Shown here one piece after another: positions 38,566 through 47,727 of a stretch of DNA of 64,000 nt. Where the stretch lies: positions 25,707 through 89,706 of the forward strand of contig JAQZBN010000027.1 in the NCBI GenBank assembly GCA_029238935.1, given 5' to 3'. This DNA comes from Herbinix sp. (GTDB lineage: Bacteria > Bacillota > Clostridia > Lachnospirales > Lachnospiraceae). Every line of letters starts with the position of its first letter. Positions within the stretch are counted from its first letter, which is position 1. The notes beneath the pieces are model-generated. The model was not told the DNA's origin. It searched no databases and saw nothing but the letters and a program-made list of their open reading frames with translations. A program made the translations under genes and the position numbers.

Positions 38566-38720
38566 ACTAATGTAATTCGATATCAAAAACCTAGATTTAC
38601 TTTTTATCTAAATATATTGCTTGATCGGTGTTTATTTATTATAATTAAAATTTAATCGACGGATTATGATAAAAATTACATTCTGGTAATATACACTTGA
38701 TTAAACAGGGAGAAGTACAG

Positions 38721-40274
38721 ATGAAGAAGATAGGTATTTTAGTAAAGTATTTGGTATTAGCTGTAGCACTGATAATCGCTGGGAGTGAATTCAACGGACT
38801 CCTTCTTAAGTCATCCATTGTTGCTGCAGGAGCAGAGACAGTGACGAGTTCTACTCAAGCTGTTGGTATGAATGTGGCATACCATACTGAAGAAGAGATT
38901 AGGAGCTATTTAAAGAGCAGTGGTGCAATAGCGGATAACCCGGTTATTTATACAAAAAAACCAATTACCAAAGCCCCTTACAATCAGGGCAATCTTTCCG
39001 ATGAAACATTAAATTCTGCTCTAAAGATGCTAAATCAGATACGTTACATAGCGGGTTTATCCTATAATGTTACCCTAAATGAAGAAGACATTGCTAAAAC
39101 TCAAGCGGCAAGTCTAGTAAACCGTGTTAATGGTATGTTGAGTCATTATCCGGAAATGCCCTCTGGGATGGAAGATACATTGTATCAGTTGGGAAAGCAA
39201 GGTGCAGGGAGTAGCAACCTTGCAGCTGGATATAGTACGATTAACAGCAGCCTTGTATATGGTTATATGAATGATGGAGATAGTTCAAATATTGACCGGG
39301 TAGGACATCGAAGATGGATTTTAAACCCGAAAATGTCTGCTACAGGATTTGGTTATTGTGACGGGTACAGTGCAATGTATGCTTTTGATAGGAATAATAA
39401 ATCTGCAACAGAGAATGGGGTTGCATGGCCAGCACAAACAATGCCAACAGACTACTTTGGGATAGATTATCCATGGAGTATATCCATGGGATATGATGTT
39501 TGTAAAGAAAATATACAGGTTACACTTGTACGGCTTTCTGATAATAGGACATGGAATTTTAATAGCTCAGAAGCGGATGGTTACTTTAATGTAAATAATG
39601 ATGGATATGGACAAACCGGCTGCATTATTTTTCGACCAAATGATATTAAAACCTATGAGAATGGTGATAAGTTCCATGTTAATATAACCGGACTGAATAC
39701 ACCTGTTTCCTATCAGGTCTCCTTCTTTGATCTGGTACCTGTGACTTCGATTAAGATAATAAACAATGATACAAAGATAATTAAGGGAAGTGAAATCTAT
39801 ATGGCTTCCATGGTAACACCTTTGGATGCAAGCAATCAATCAATAAATTGGACTTCTTCAGATGCAAAAGTAGCAGAAGTATCCGAATACGGAGAAGTTT
39901 TGGGGAAGAATTATGGAAAGGCAGTTATAACTGCGACAAGCTTAAGTAGCGGAGTGACAGCTACTCAGGAAATAACAGTAGTACCTGATTTGATTTATAT
40001 CAATTCGATCACTTCCGGAAAGAAAGGGGAGATAACCATATCTTTTAGTAAGGATAAGTCAGTGAATGGTTATGAAATTGAATACGCTACCAATGAAAAA
40101 TTTACGAAGAATAAAAAAACAAAAGTAGTAAGTAAGGCATCCACATCAAAAGTTACCATAAATCAGTTAAAAGGGGGACAAGTATATTATGTCAAGATAC
40201 GCTCCTATGTGTTAAGGAATGGTCAAAAGATATACAGTGATTATGGTTACGTAGATAGTGCCTGGGTAGTATAA
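38721..40274 (+). CDS. Secreted CAP-domain protein with bacterial Ig-like and fibronectin type III domains
   Basis: 517 residues, exported. The N-terminal signal peptide covers about residues 1-35. A CAP/SCP (PR1-like) domain spans about 85-230 (LNQIRYIAGLSYNVTLNEED... VGHRRWILNP). A Big_2 Ig-like domain follows at about 335-420 (VTSIKIINNDTKIIKGSE... VITATS). A C-terminal FN3-type domain spans about 425-517. It is probably a cell-surface or cell-wall associated protein; bacterial CAP functions are mostly unknown. ATG 38721 is chosen because GGGAG lies about 9 bases upstream; a TTG at 38697 is in frame but lacks a site. Confidence 0.85.
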   Translation: MKKIGILVKYLVLAVALIIAGSEFNGLLLKSSIVAAGAETVTSSTQAVGMNVAYHTEEEIRSYLKSSGAIADNPVIYTKKPITKAPYNQGNLSDETLNSALKMLNQIRYIAGLSYNVTLNEEDIAKTQAASLVNRVNGMLSHYPEMPSGMEDTLYQLGKQGAGSSNLAAGYSTINSSLVYGYMNDGDSSNIDRVGHRRWILNPKMSATGFGYCDGYSAMYAFDRNNKSATENGVAWPAQTMPTDYFGIDYPWSISMGYDVCKENIQVTLVRLSDNRTWNFNSSEADGYFNVNNDGYGQTGCIIFRPNDIKTYENGDKFHVNITGLNTPVSYQVSFFDLVPVTSIKIINNDTKIIKGSEIYMASMVTPLDASNQSINWTSSDAKVAEVSEYGEVLGKNYGKAVITATSLSSGVTATQEITVVPDLIYINSITSGKKGEITISFSKDKSVNGYEIEYATNEKFTKNKKTKVVSKASTSKVTINQLKGGQVYYVKIRSYVLRNGQKIYSDYGYVDSAWVV

Positions 40275-40406
40275 TAAGTATCGGATAATTTTGATTATGA
40301 CTTATTTAGATGGAAATAATTTTTTATAATTTAAATTTTTATGTTGACTTTTTTGTTCATTTATTGGATAATATCTTAGTCGGTTATAAAAAAAGCCGCA
40401 AGAAAT

Positions 40407-40480
40407 CGAGGCGTGGCTCAGTTTGGTAGAGCGCTGCGTTCGGGACGCAGAGGCCGTGGGTTCGAATCCCGTCGCCTCGA
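40407..40480 (+). tRNA. tRNA-Pro (anticodon CGG)
   Basis: 74-nt cloverleaf. Acceptor CGAGGCG/CGCCTCG with discriminator A, anticodon stem CTGCG/CGCAG with loop TTCGGGA giving anticodon CGG, and T-loop TTCGAAT. CCA is not encoded. An 18-bp perfect terminator stem follows. Confidence 0.97.
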
Positions 40481-40488
40481 TTATTAAG

Positions 40489-40527
40489 AAAAAGGGGAAA
40501 GCCTTATTTTAAGGCTTTCCCCTTTTT
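40489..40527 (+). terminator. Terminator after tRNA-Pro
   Basis: AAAAAGGGGAAAGCCTTA and TAAGGCTTTCCCCTTTTT form an 18-bp perfect stem with a 3-nt loop ending in T residues; strong in either direction. Confidence 0.9.
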
Positions 40528-40844
40528 CGTTAATGAATGTATGGTTGCATTACGTTACAACGGTGCTTTTTTGTATTGCGTTATCCCATACACTTTCTAG
40601 AATGATTGCTTGGTTAGACTCTCTTAAGTCGCTATAATCCAGTCCTTATTTTTGGTTAACGTTTAAACGTTGCTATTAAAATATGTCAAAAAATTACTTT
40701 ATAAGAAAATGAAATTATTGTATAATAATGGCATTGTTATAGTTAAATAAATATCTGGGATAATTTCTATAACTTTCGAAGAGAAAGAAAAATTACCACA
40801 AGATAATTAACCTAACCAATAAAACCAGTATGAGGTGCGACCAT
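40528..40844. other. Intergenic region with perfect palindrome
   Basis: No gene seen. AACGTTTAAACGTT at 40657-40670 is a perfect 14-bp palindrome upstream of the lipoprotein gene and may be an operator. A TATAATA-rich promoter-like stretch lies near 40720. Confidence 0.4.
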
Positions 40845-42041
40845 ATGAAGAGAGTACTTGCCGTAATATTATGTTTGTTTATATTTACCACAGTATCATG
40901 TAGTAGTAATCAAGATAAGAGTAAGGAAAATACTAATAATTCTACTAATAACAATGTGGTTTCTCCAGTTGCCATGTCTGCTACGCCGAAGCCAACCGAC
41001 ACATCAAATAGTACCATATTCTATATTGATAATGAAACTATTGAAATAGAAGCAAAAACCGAAGATGGTAAATTACCGGATTTCATCTATTTGGGATATA
41101 ATATGGATGAAAAAGATAGAGATACCTTTATCAAAGCTTACTTACAAGAAAGAGGAATAGAAAAGGAAGAACCTGATGGTGTAAGTTATTATAATGGAAA
41201 AAAAATTACCGAATATTATAGGAACGACGAATTAAGAAAGGTCTGTTTTGTGCTTCGGCCATTGGGTGATTCGTCTACGGATGGATGTTTCTGCGTAACA
41301 TTGAATATGGATGACATGAAGACGATAGGAAACATTTCGTATCGCTCTGATCAGGAGAAAGATACGGTTAATGAAAGTCTATATGATACCAATGGAAAGC
41401 AGACAGCCCAGATTGCTTATCGATATGCCCCTTATGCTCCATTTCCACTAATTACAGAATTTGAGGATGAGAATAATTATATAGATACTATCGGAGATGT
41501 GTTATATCGAAGCCAGAAATTTTGGCTTTATGAGAGATTGGCTAAATTTGATGAAGCAGGGAAGTGGATTGGTTATGATGGTGATATATACCAACCGGAC
41601 AGTATAAAAAGTTATTATACGTGCTCCTATGATAGTTCAGGCAAATTGATTAAAATCGAAGGAGATTTTTCAAAATCTAACATTGAAAGTAATATAGACA
41701 AAGATCTAAAGGACAAAAACAATGAAGTAAAAAGTGACATCACATTATGTTATCAGCAGAATGGAAAGCTAGATACCGTAAAATACCAACGCTCTCCATT
41801 GGTTTATGGAACGACGGATCAAACTGGAGAAATTCATTATGATGAAGCGGGAAGAATACTATATGAGGATTCGTATATTACTCATGGTACGATTAATAAA
41901 TTTTATCTCTATAAAGATGATGAGAGAACACCTTGGGCTTGTATTAGTATAGACAGTATGCCATATGGCAGATCAGAGAGAGATGGTGTAGAATTTGAAT
42001 ATGGTAATTACTATTTTATATATCTATTTCAACCCAGTTAA
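40845..42041 (+). CDS. Lipoprotein of unknown function
   Basis: 398 residues. The signal peptide ends in a lipobox TTVSC with C19 as the lipidated cysteine, followed by a Ser/Asn/Thr-rich linker to about residue 50. The body has several short YD-type segments (YDTNGKQ, YDSSGKL, YDEAGRI), reminiscent of weak beta-hairpin repeats. I do not recognise the family. ATG 40845 is used because GAGGTG lies 8 bases upstream. It acts at the outer face of the membrane. Confidence 0.75.
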   Translation: MKRVLAVILCLFIFTTVSCSSNQDKSKENTNNSTNNNVVSPVAMSATPKPTDTSNSTIFYIDNETIEIEAKTEDGKLPDFIYLGYNMDEKDRDTFIKAYLQERGIEKEEPDGVSYYNGKKITEYYRNDELRKVCFVLRPLGDSSTDGCFCVTLNMDDMKTIGNISYRSDQEKDTVNESLYDTNGKQTAQIAYRYAPYAPFPLITEFEDENNYIDTIGDVLYRSQKFWLYERLAKFDEAGKWIGYDGDIYQPDSIKSYYTCSYDSSGKLIKIEGDFSKSNIESNIDKDLKDKNNEVKSDITLCYQQNGKLDTVKYQRSPLVYGTTDQTGEIHYDEAGRILYEDSYITHGTINKFYLYKDDERTPWACISIDSMPYGRSERDGVEFEYGNYYFIYLFQPS

Positions 42042-42061
42042 TACTTTGGTTTTGTTAAACT

Positions 42062-42194
42062 ATTGGCTACATGATAGCTGAAAATACCGTAAAGCACCTT
42101 TCTCGTGGTGGTTCAGAAGCTTCCGATGGGTAAGAATTCTGCAATCTTGATTGTTTGGTAAGGCCTATAAATACTATGTTTATAGGTCTTTTTG
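42062..42194 (+). ncRNA. Possible structured RNA ending in a terminator
   Basis: Consecutive hairpins CACC-TTTCTCGT-GGTG (near 42100) and CAGAA...TTCTG (near 42115-42142) are followed by a terminator AGGCCTATAAA/TTTATAGGTC + T5 (42161-42193). It could simply be the 3' UTR of the lipoprotein gene or a small RNA. No known class recognised. Confidence 0.3.
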
Positions 42195-42301
42195 CTTCGA
42201 AAAGAAGTAGATTTCGTTAAAATCATATCGAAAAATGTCGCAATAGAGTATTTCGGAGCATATGATAGTATAGAATTCTTTTAAAGGGGGATTTCGATAA
42301 A

Positions 42302-43156
42302 ATGAATTCAAATATCATTAAGAGATATATCCGAAAAGGCAGCTCAAGATGCAAGAATAAGATTACTAACATCGATGAATATCTGAAAGCAGTCGATATG
42401 GGATATCAAAGGCTATGGGCGGGGAGTCCACCAGAGTTTAGTAAAAAGCTTTGGTATCGAGGTTTGAAAGATCAAAACTTTGTCATGCTTCCTTCTATAG
42501 CCAGAAAATCTCATAATGCAGAACTGGAACGTTTCTATCTGTCGCAGTTCAAGTCCAAAGCAGTGCCCTACCTAGGTCACCTACCTTCGTATCCTTTCAG
42601 TGATGGTTTGATGGATTATTGGGATTGGCTGTTTCTTATGCAGCATTACGGGGTACCAACCAGGTTAATGGATTGGACGGAGGATGCATTAGTCGCTCTG
42701 ACTTTTGCTGTAGATATGAATCTAACCGTGGAGGAAGTAAAAGAAGATCCTGCAGTATGGCTTTTAAATCCGATCAAATTAAATGAAGCATTTAAATTTG
42801 ATAAGAATTATCCCAAAGGCTATATCCCAAATGTGGAAGAAGCTACAGTATCAAAGCAATTTGGCGAAAAGTCAGATTCAAAGAACAAAAGACCGGCTGC
42901 GGTATACGGGCCTCAGAATAATCCTAGAATTATATCACAGAAGGGTGTATTTACAATCTTTCCGAATGTTAAGTATATGGAAGCTTTAGATCTGCTACCG
43001 GGTAGTGAGGATTTCTTATATAAGATAGTTATCTGTAAGGAAAGAAGAGGAGAGATTAATGAACAGCTTCGAAGACTAGGCATTACGAAAGCGCAGTTGT
43101 TCCCGGAGATTACATCCATCGCGGATGAGATTAGACAGGAACAGTTCTGGAAGTGA
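42302..43156 (+). CDS. FRG-domain protein
   Basis: 284 residues built around an FRG domain: the signature aromatic-R-G is Y52-R53-G54 in LWYRGLKDQNFVMLPSIAR, and MQHYGVPTRLMDWTEDALVALTFAVD (about 117-142) is the second conserved block. FRG-domain proteins are often found singly near mobile DNA and in phage-defence or toxin contexts; the fold resembles ADP-ribosyltransferase-like enzymes but no activity is established here. It lies 1.8 kb from a tRNA-Thr integration scar. Ribosome site AAAGGGGG. Confidence 0.85.
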   Translation: MNSNIIKRYIRKGSSRCKNKITNIDEYLKAVDMGYQRLWAGSPPEFSKKLWYRGLKDQNFVMLPSIARKSHNAELERFYLSQFKSKAVPYLGHLPSYPFSDGLMDYWDWLFLMQHYGVPTRLMDWTEDALVALTFAVDMNLTVEEVKEDPAVWLLNPIKLNEAFKFDKNYPKGYIPNVEEATVSKQFGEKSDSKNKRPAAVYGPQNNPRIISQKGVFTIFPNVKYMEALDLLPGSEDFLYKIVICKERRGEINEQLRRLGITKAQLFPEITSIADEIRQEQFWK

Positions 43157-43185
43157 CTGTAGTAGTGAAGCAAAAATAATATGTT

Positions 43186-43237
43186 GGTTAGGGTTTCAAA
43201 TGTAAAATTAATCATTTCGACTTTTGAAACTCTAACC
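43186..43237. terminator. Bidirectional hairpin between convergent genes
   Basis: GGTTAGGGTTTCAAA and TTTGAAACTCTAACC form a 15-bp stem with one mismatch and a 22-nt loop, between the FRG gene and the minus-strand dehydrogenase gene. Confidence 0.6.
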
Positions 43238-43340
43238 ATTTCTACAATATAAATAATACTTAGTTCGATCCATTATATAAAATAAACCCTTTTTCAACTA
43301 CAAAATGTTGAGATTGATTAATTTCGTTTAATACAATAAG

Positions 43341-44714
43341 TTAGGAAGTTTTAAAAATTCTCCATATTGTCCCTGTATTCGGTAAGAGTACTCCTGGGTT
43401 GTTTCTATCCTCCACTCCCATATCTAATACATACAAAGCAGAGTCTGGTCCGAACTTGACATCTATAGGTTTACCAAACCCTCCTTCTTGTGAAATATAA
43501 GAAGGAAAGCCTGATTTATTAATTGCGAAAGTACTAACAGTTCTTGTTTTCATATCGATTTTTGATATTCTGTGTCCTGTACCTGCAAAGGATGTATTTC
43601 CGCGGTCTTGTTGTGGGTCAGTGCTACCGAACTCGGCAATGTAAGCATCCCCATATGGTCCAAATCTATAATAATCAAAATCAAAACCCATAATATTGGA
43701 ATTCGAAGGAAATGTAGTAAAAGGATCCGGTGGTATGTTCGGCATATTTTTAATTAATAATTCAGGAGGGAAACCACCTTCCGGTGTAAACCTAGGGAGG
43801 CTTACGGGGTCACCTCCGGCGAAATCAGGCCAACCATACCATAAACCAGGTGTTGCAGTGAAAAACTCATCCGGTGCATTAGCAATCGGCCTGCTTCCCC
43901 TATTATCATAGCCCATATTAGCCACATATAACTGACCTCCTGAATCAAATTCCAAATTCAATGGATTCCGAAAGCCCCAAGCAAATAATTCAAGCATCGT
44001 ACCATCGAGGTTTGCTCTTAATATACTTCCGGATGCCTTTTTGAATTCTTTTCTTAATTCGATTGGGATATTAGGGGTGCCATAAGGAGAAAATGCTCCG
44101 GTACTTACAATTTCATCGGGAGCAAATTGATTTGCAGTATTTTGTGTCTCGTAATTTTGCCCATTCAAAATAATATAATCCCCAGGGTAATCGCATAACA
44201 AAGGATGATTTGAAAGCCATTGATTATCTAAGCCGACTACACCTGAATTCGTAACAGTACCTTGCCCAAAGTATAAAGTACGTCTATCTGGCCCGAACAC
44301 CACTTTACCATTAAAATAATCTCCATTACTGGGAAGACCGGTAATAAGATTTTGCTTTAGTCCATCTCTTGATACTCTGGTGATACGACCTCTATGAGAA
44401 ACATAGAGTATTCCATTCAAGTAATTTACTCCTGTGATTGCAGAAGCAAAATTATCTGCAAGTATGTCAAAACGATCATCTATTAATCGTAAAACTCTGG
44501 GGTTTCCTGAAGATAAACCAGATTCTGCTATAATAAGCATATTATCATCGGTAAAAACCATATTTACTGGTGAATCGAGTCCATAAGCAAAAACTTCTAT
44601 TCGGTAACCAGCAGTCACATTAATATCGTTTGGATTTAAATATCTATCATTGTAGGTATTATCATTATCATTCGTGATACATATCTGCATAATAGATGTC
44701 CCATCTGGGTGCAT
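43341..44714 (-). CDS. Glucose/sorbosone-dehydrogenase-like beta-propeller protein
   Basis: 457 residues with repeated blades (VNMVFTDDNMLIIAESG, GVNYLNGILYVSHRGRITRV, NPLNLEFDSGGQLYVANMGYDNRGSRP, GKPIDVKFGPDSALYVLDMG) typical of the PQQ-dependent sugar dehydrogenase / NHL-like six-bladed propeller family. No signal peptide is evident. Whether it binds PQQ is doubtful in an anaerobe; it may bind a sugar or act structurally. Start ATG 44714 follows only a weak GGTGG; a shorter start at 44690 is possible. Confidence 0.75.
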   Translation of the reverse strand: MHPDGTSIMQICITNDNDNTYNDRYLNPNDINVTAGYRIEVFAYGLDSPVNMVFTDDNMLIIAESGLSSGNPRVLRLIDDRFDILADNFASAITGVNYLNGILYVSHRGRITRVSRDGLKQNLITGLPSNGDYFNGKVVFGPDRRTLYFGQGTVTNSGVVGLDNQWLSNHPLLCDYPGDYIILNGQNYETQNTANQFAPDEIVSTGAFSPYGTPNIPIELRKEFKKASGSILRANLDGTMLELFAWGFRNPLNLEFDSGGQLYVANMGYDNRGSRPIANAPDEFFTATPGLWYGWPDFAGGDPVSLPRFTPEGGFPPELLIKNMPNIPPDPFTTFPSNSNIMGFDFDYYRFGPYGDAYIAEFGSTDPQQDRGNTSFAGTGHRISKIDMKTRTVSTFAINKSGFPSYISQEGGFGKPIDVKFGPDSALYVLDMGVEDRNNPGVLLPNTGTIWRIFKTS

Positions 44715-44945
44715 ATGCGATTAACCACCATCATTGAAATTTATTACAATATATTCTGGAAAAACACAGATATACAATAAGAAAGATGTAAGTGAAAAGA
44801 GGCGCTGAGTTTTCTTTCATACAGGTATTCATTTACTTTATACTGGAATAAATATCTTTTGTTTGAGAATAGCGGGATACTTTTATAACAAAATTATGAA
44901 ATAAAACTTGAAATTTTATATGATTTATTATAGAATAGTTGTGTT

Positions 44946-45018
44946 GCTGAAATAGCTCAGTCGGTAGAGCACTTCACTCGTAATGAAGGGGTCGTCGGTT
45001 CAAATCCGATTTTCAGCT
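44946..45018 (+). tRNA. tRNA-Thr (anticodon CGT)
   Basis: 73-nt cloverleaf. Acceptor GCTGAAA/TTTCAGC with discriminator T, anticodon stem CTTCA/TGAAG with loop CTCGTAA giving anticodon CGT, T-loop TTCAAAT. The half from the anticodon loop onward is repeated at 46477. Confidence 0.96.
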
Positions 45019-45020
45019 TT
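44976..45020 (+). repeat. Direct repeat copy 1 (tRNA-Thr 3' half; att-like)
   Basis: 45 bases from the tRNA-Thr anticodon loop through its 3' end are repeated exactly at 46477-46521. Weaker similarity continues through the downstream terminator (to about 45091 and 46591). Confidence 0.9.
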
Positions 45021-45063
45021 TTTAAACCTTAGATAAATCAAAGGTTGTAGGAATTTTAATAAG

Positions 45064-45091
45064 AAAAAGCATCCGATTGAGGATGCTTTTT
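45064..45091 (+). terminator. Terminator after tRNA-Thr
   Basis: AAAAAGCATCC and GGATGCTTTTT form an 11-bp stem with a 6-nt loop; a near copy recurs at 46565-46591. Confidence 0.8.
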
Positions 45092-45351
45092 GTGATGATT
45101 GGGGTTTATTTGGGGTTTATATATAAAAATTTGCTTATGCGTGGTTTATTAGAAGGTTGTCCAAGGTACTATGACTCTTATAGCATTTATTATAACTTTT
45201 ATATTAAGGAACTGTCCACTTTCAACTTGTGTACCATTTTATTCTATCACTAGTGAAGCTGATAACATGTTCCTTCTTACAAAAAGTAAGATTTTACCAA
45301 TACTGTATTCAGCTTGAAAAAGGCAGGCTACGAATTAAGGCGGTGTTGGCT

Positions 45352-45533
45352 ATGAGAAATTTAGTGATCCTAAATAATAACATGGTTGAATTTACTAAAT
45401 ACCCTACTTTTGTACAACAGGGTATAGACGTGTTAAAAGGCTAGTTACTGAATATGAAATGGCAAAATTAAAACAGGCTTTAGAAGACGGTAACGAAAGT
45501 CAAATTGTGAATATTTGCTATGTGATTGCATGA
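45352..45533 (+). pseudogene. Broken small coding remnant inside the tRNA-Thr insert
   Basis: A frame from ATG 45352 reads MRNLVILNNNMVEF... and stops at 45444. An overlapping frame then gives YRRVKRLVTEYEMAKLKQ... and stops at 45533 with protein-like composition. This pattern suggests one gene broken by a frameshift, but I recognise no family. A GGGGTTG/CAACCCC hairpin follows at 45559-45584. Confidence 0.3.
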
Positions 45534-45938
45534 GGATGTTTAATTCATAAAGGTGTTTGGGGTTGTACCTTTTGGTGCAACCCCTGAACTATTATTTGAG
45601 AGGATGAGGTTTATAGTGAAGAGATCCATTGAATTGGCTATTTAATAAGACTCAGTCACATCATATTTTTGATATTTAGTATTTTTAAAGCAGAGCATTG
45701 AAAATTATGCTCTGTTCTTAAAAACCGTGGCGTCAGGATAGAAGATCTTATTAAACTTAATAATCATAATTCAAAAAAGACTTGATATGTTTTTTGTTTT
45801 TCATCACAAAATTATTTATATACAGAATTGGAAAAATATGAAAAGTATATTGACATTTCATTACATATATAATAATATCATTTGGAACTTATATATGATT
45901 CAGCCATATTAAAAATAAAATTTGTGCGGAAATAATTT

Positions 45939-46415
45939 ATGAAAAGAAAAAGAATAATTAGAAATAGTATAATAATTCTAATAGTTATTATATTTATTAG
46001 TATCATTAATCACGATGGGATACAATTTTTTTATTATTATTTATCTAGTCATTCTACTACTACAAAAGAAATCATCGAAAGAGATTACAATATGCAAGAA
46101 GTGACTACCGTGATGCAAAATAAAAATAATCATTTGTATGAAGGCATAGAAAATGATACGCTAAGAAAAAAATATATTATTAAATTATCGGGTAAAGGCG
46201 TATATACTCTTTATGCTGATGAAGGTGTTGATATATCAAAAGCTCAAATCATTGCCGAATATAAAGGCTTTCCATCTACTCCAATAAATTTTGATATTAA
46301 TGATTCCTTCTCGAAAGATTTAAATATAAAGGATTATCTTTACTGGTATGTTACGAATAATCAAGGAAAAACTTTGTATATCACATTTAATGGAGCAGTT
46401 ACATATAGTAATTAA
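45939..46415 (+). CDS. Small membrane-anchored protein of unknown function
   Basis: 158 residues: a basic start MKRKRIIRN, one hydrophobic segment about residues 9-26, then an extracytoplasmic domain of ~130 residues. It is AT-rich in codon use and lies inside the tRNA-Thr-bounded insert, suggesting acquisition. The ribosome site is weak (GCGGAAAT upstream). No family recognised. Confidence 0.55.
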   Translation: MKRKRIIRNSIIILIVIIFISIINHDGIQFFYYYLSSHSTTTKEIIERDYNMQEVTTVMQNKNNHLYEGIENDTLRKKYIIKLSGKGVYTLYADEGVDISKAQIIAEYKGFPSTPINFDINDSFSKDLNIKDYLYWYVTNNQGKTLYITFNGAVTYSN

Positions 46416-46476
46416 GTTATTAAGTCAAATCAATGATTGTATCACTTTATAAAAATTATAAAATGCTACTTTTTAG

Positions 46477-46521
46477 ACTCGTAATGAAGGGGTCGTCGGT
46501 TCAAATCCGATTTTCAGCTTT
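46477..46521 (+). repeat. Direct repeat copy 2 (displaced tRNA-Thr 3' half; att-like)
   Basis: Identical over 45 bases to 44976-45020, starting in the anticodon loop; the 5' half of the tRNA is missing, so it cannot be a functional tRNA. A terminator AAAAAGCATCC/GGATGCTTTTT (46565-46591) follows, like that of the intact gene. Confidence 0.9.
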
Positions 46522-46603
46522 TATAAACCTTAGATAAATCAAGGATTATAAGAAGTTTATTAAGAAAAAGCATCCGGTAAGGATGCTTTTTAACATTGTT
46601 TTT

Positions 46604-47473
46604 TTATCTGTTATCACCCATAAAACAAAGTCCGATAGCACCTGGACCAGAATGAGCACCAATACTTGGACTTACGGTATTGATTATGATTGTTCTACCA
46701 GGTAGTAATTCTCTAATATGATCAGCTAAATAATTAGCATCCTCCAATGCATCACCATGACAGATACAGATGATATCGTCACTATTCTTATATTTTCCCA
46801 TCCGTTCCACCATATTGTTTGCAATGGTAGTTAAAGACTTCTTTCTACCACGGGAAGAGGAGAGGGAAAGTAATTTACCTTCTTCATTTACATAGAGGAT
46901 AGGTTTAATATTAATCATGGAGCCCACGATAGCAGTGGCCTTTGAGATTCTTCCGCCCCGATGAAGGTGGAAGAGATCATCCACGGTAAACTGCACACAG
47001 AAATCCATTTTATGCTCTTCTAGCCAATTAACTGTCTCATCTATGGATTTTCCTTCTTCCTTTAAACTAACAGCTTTCATAACTACCATTCCTTCACCCA
47101 TGGATACATTCAGGGTATCTATTACTATGATTTTTGCACCTGGATTTTCTTCGCAGATCTCTCTGGCACCGGTTACAACATTACTGCAACCACCACTTAA
47201 AGCAGAGGAAAAGCTGATATGTAATACATCAAGTCCCTGGTCTACATAATTCTGAAAGGTTCTGCGGATTACTTCAGGATTACTTGCCATGGTAGTTGGC
47301 ATAAGTCCGTTCCGCATTTTATCGTAGAATTCCTTCGGAGTCAGATCGATTTCATCTCCATAAGTGATTCCCTCAAGATCATAATAATGAGGGATGATAC
47401 CAATGCATTTCTCTTTGATATATTCAGGCAGTAAATCAGAATTGGAATCTGTCGTAATAACATAATCTTTCAT
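46604..47473 (-). CDS. DegV-family fatty-acid-binding protein, second copy
   Basis: About 289 residues. It begins MKDYVITTDSNSDLLPEYI; the SFSSALSGGCSNVVTGA loop and IDTLNVSMGEG are DegV hallmarks, and RGGRISKATAIVGSMINIKPIL matches the lipid-binding region. It probably serves as a FakB-like fatty-acid carrier. The start is at 47473 because GGAGGG lies 8 bases upstream on the minus strand; a longer in-frame start at 47539 lacks a site. It ends next to the displaced tRNA-Thr end. Confidence 0.87.
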   Translation of the reverse strand: MKDYVITTDSNSDLLPEYIKEKCIGIIPHYYDLEGITYGDEIDLTPKEFYDKMRNGLMPTTMASNPEVIRRTFQNYVDQGLDVLHISFSSALSGGCSNVVTGAREICEENPGAKIIVIDTLNVSMGEGMVVMKAVSLKEEGKSIDETVNWLEEHKMDFCVQFTVDDLFHLHRGGRISKATAIVGSMINIKPILYVNEEGKLLSLSSSRGRKKSLTTIANNMVERMGKYKNSDDIICICHGDALEDANYLADHIRELLPGRTIIINTVSPSIGAHSGPGAIGLCFMGDNR

Positions 47474-47575
47474 GTCTAGAACCCTCCTTTGCATACATTC
47501 GCTACCATTTATTCTACTAGACATGCATATATTTGGCAACTTAATTTTCTATGAGTATTTATTATAAACTACCAT

Positions 47576-47609
47576 CTAAAAAACTGTCATGTGGTTCGAT
47601 AGTGGTCGC
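47576..47609. repeat. Partial copy of the 47728 inverted-repeat arm
   Basis: About 28 bases (CTAAAA..TGTCATG..GTTCGATAGT) match the left arm of the hairpin at 47728-47804 with a few transitions, in the same orientation and about 151 bp away. Confidence 0.5.
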
Positions 47610-47727
47610 TTTATACTGTAAAGGAAAATAATTACATATAATAATTGACTAATAATGAATAATAATACGTTCATTTCAACTCAGATATAAAAGACATATG
47701 ATGATATATATCAGACTTTTTTACTTC

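Larger units (their letters stand above)
44976..46521. mobile_element. Decayed insertion between tRNA-Thr att-like repeats
   Basis: About 1.5 kb is bracketed by exact 45-bp copies of the tRNA-Thr 3' half, the usual mark of site-specific integration by a tyrosine recombinase. No integrase is recognisable; the interior holds short broken frames and one small membrane-anchored protein. It could be the remains of an integrated element or a tandem duplication of the tRNA end. Confidence 0.5.

Noticed and set aside
44976..46521. Second functional tRNA-Thr at 46477
   Set aside because: The 5' half including the D-arm and acceptor 5' strand is missing, so it cannot fold as a tRNA; treated as an att-like repeat.
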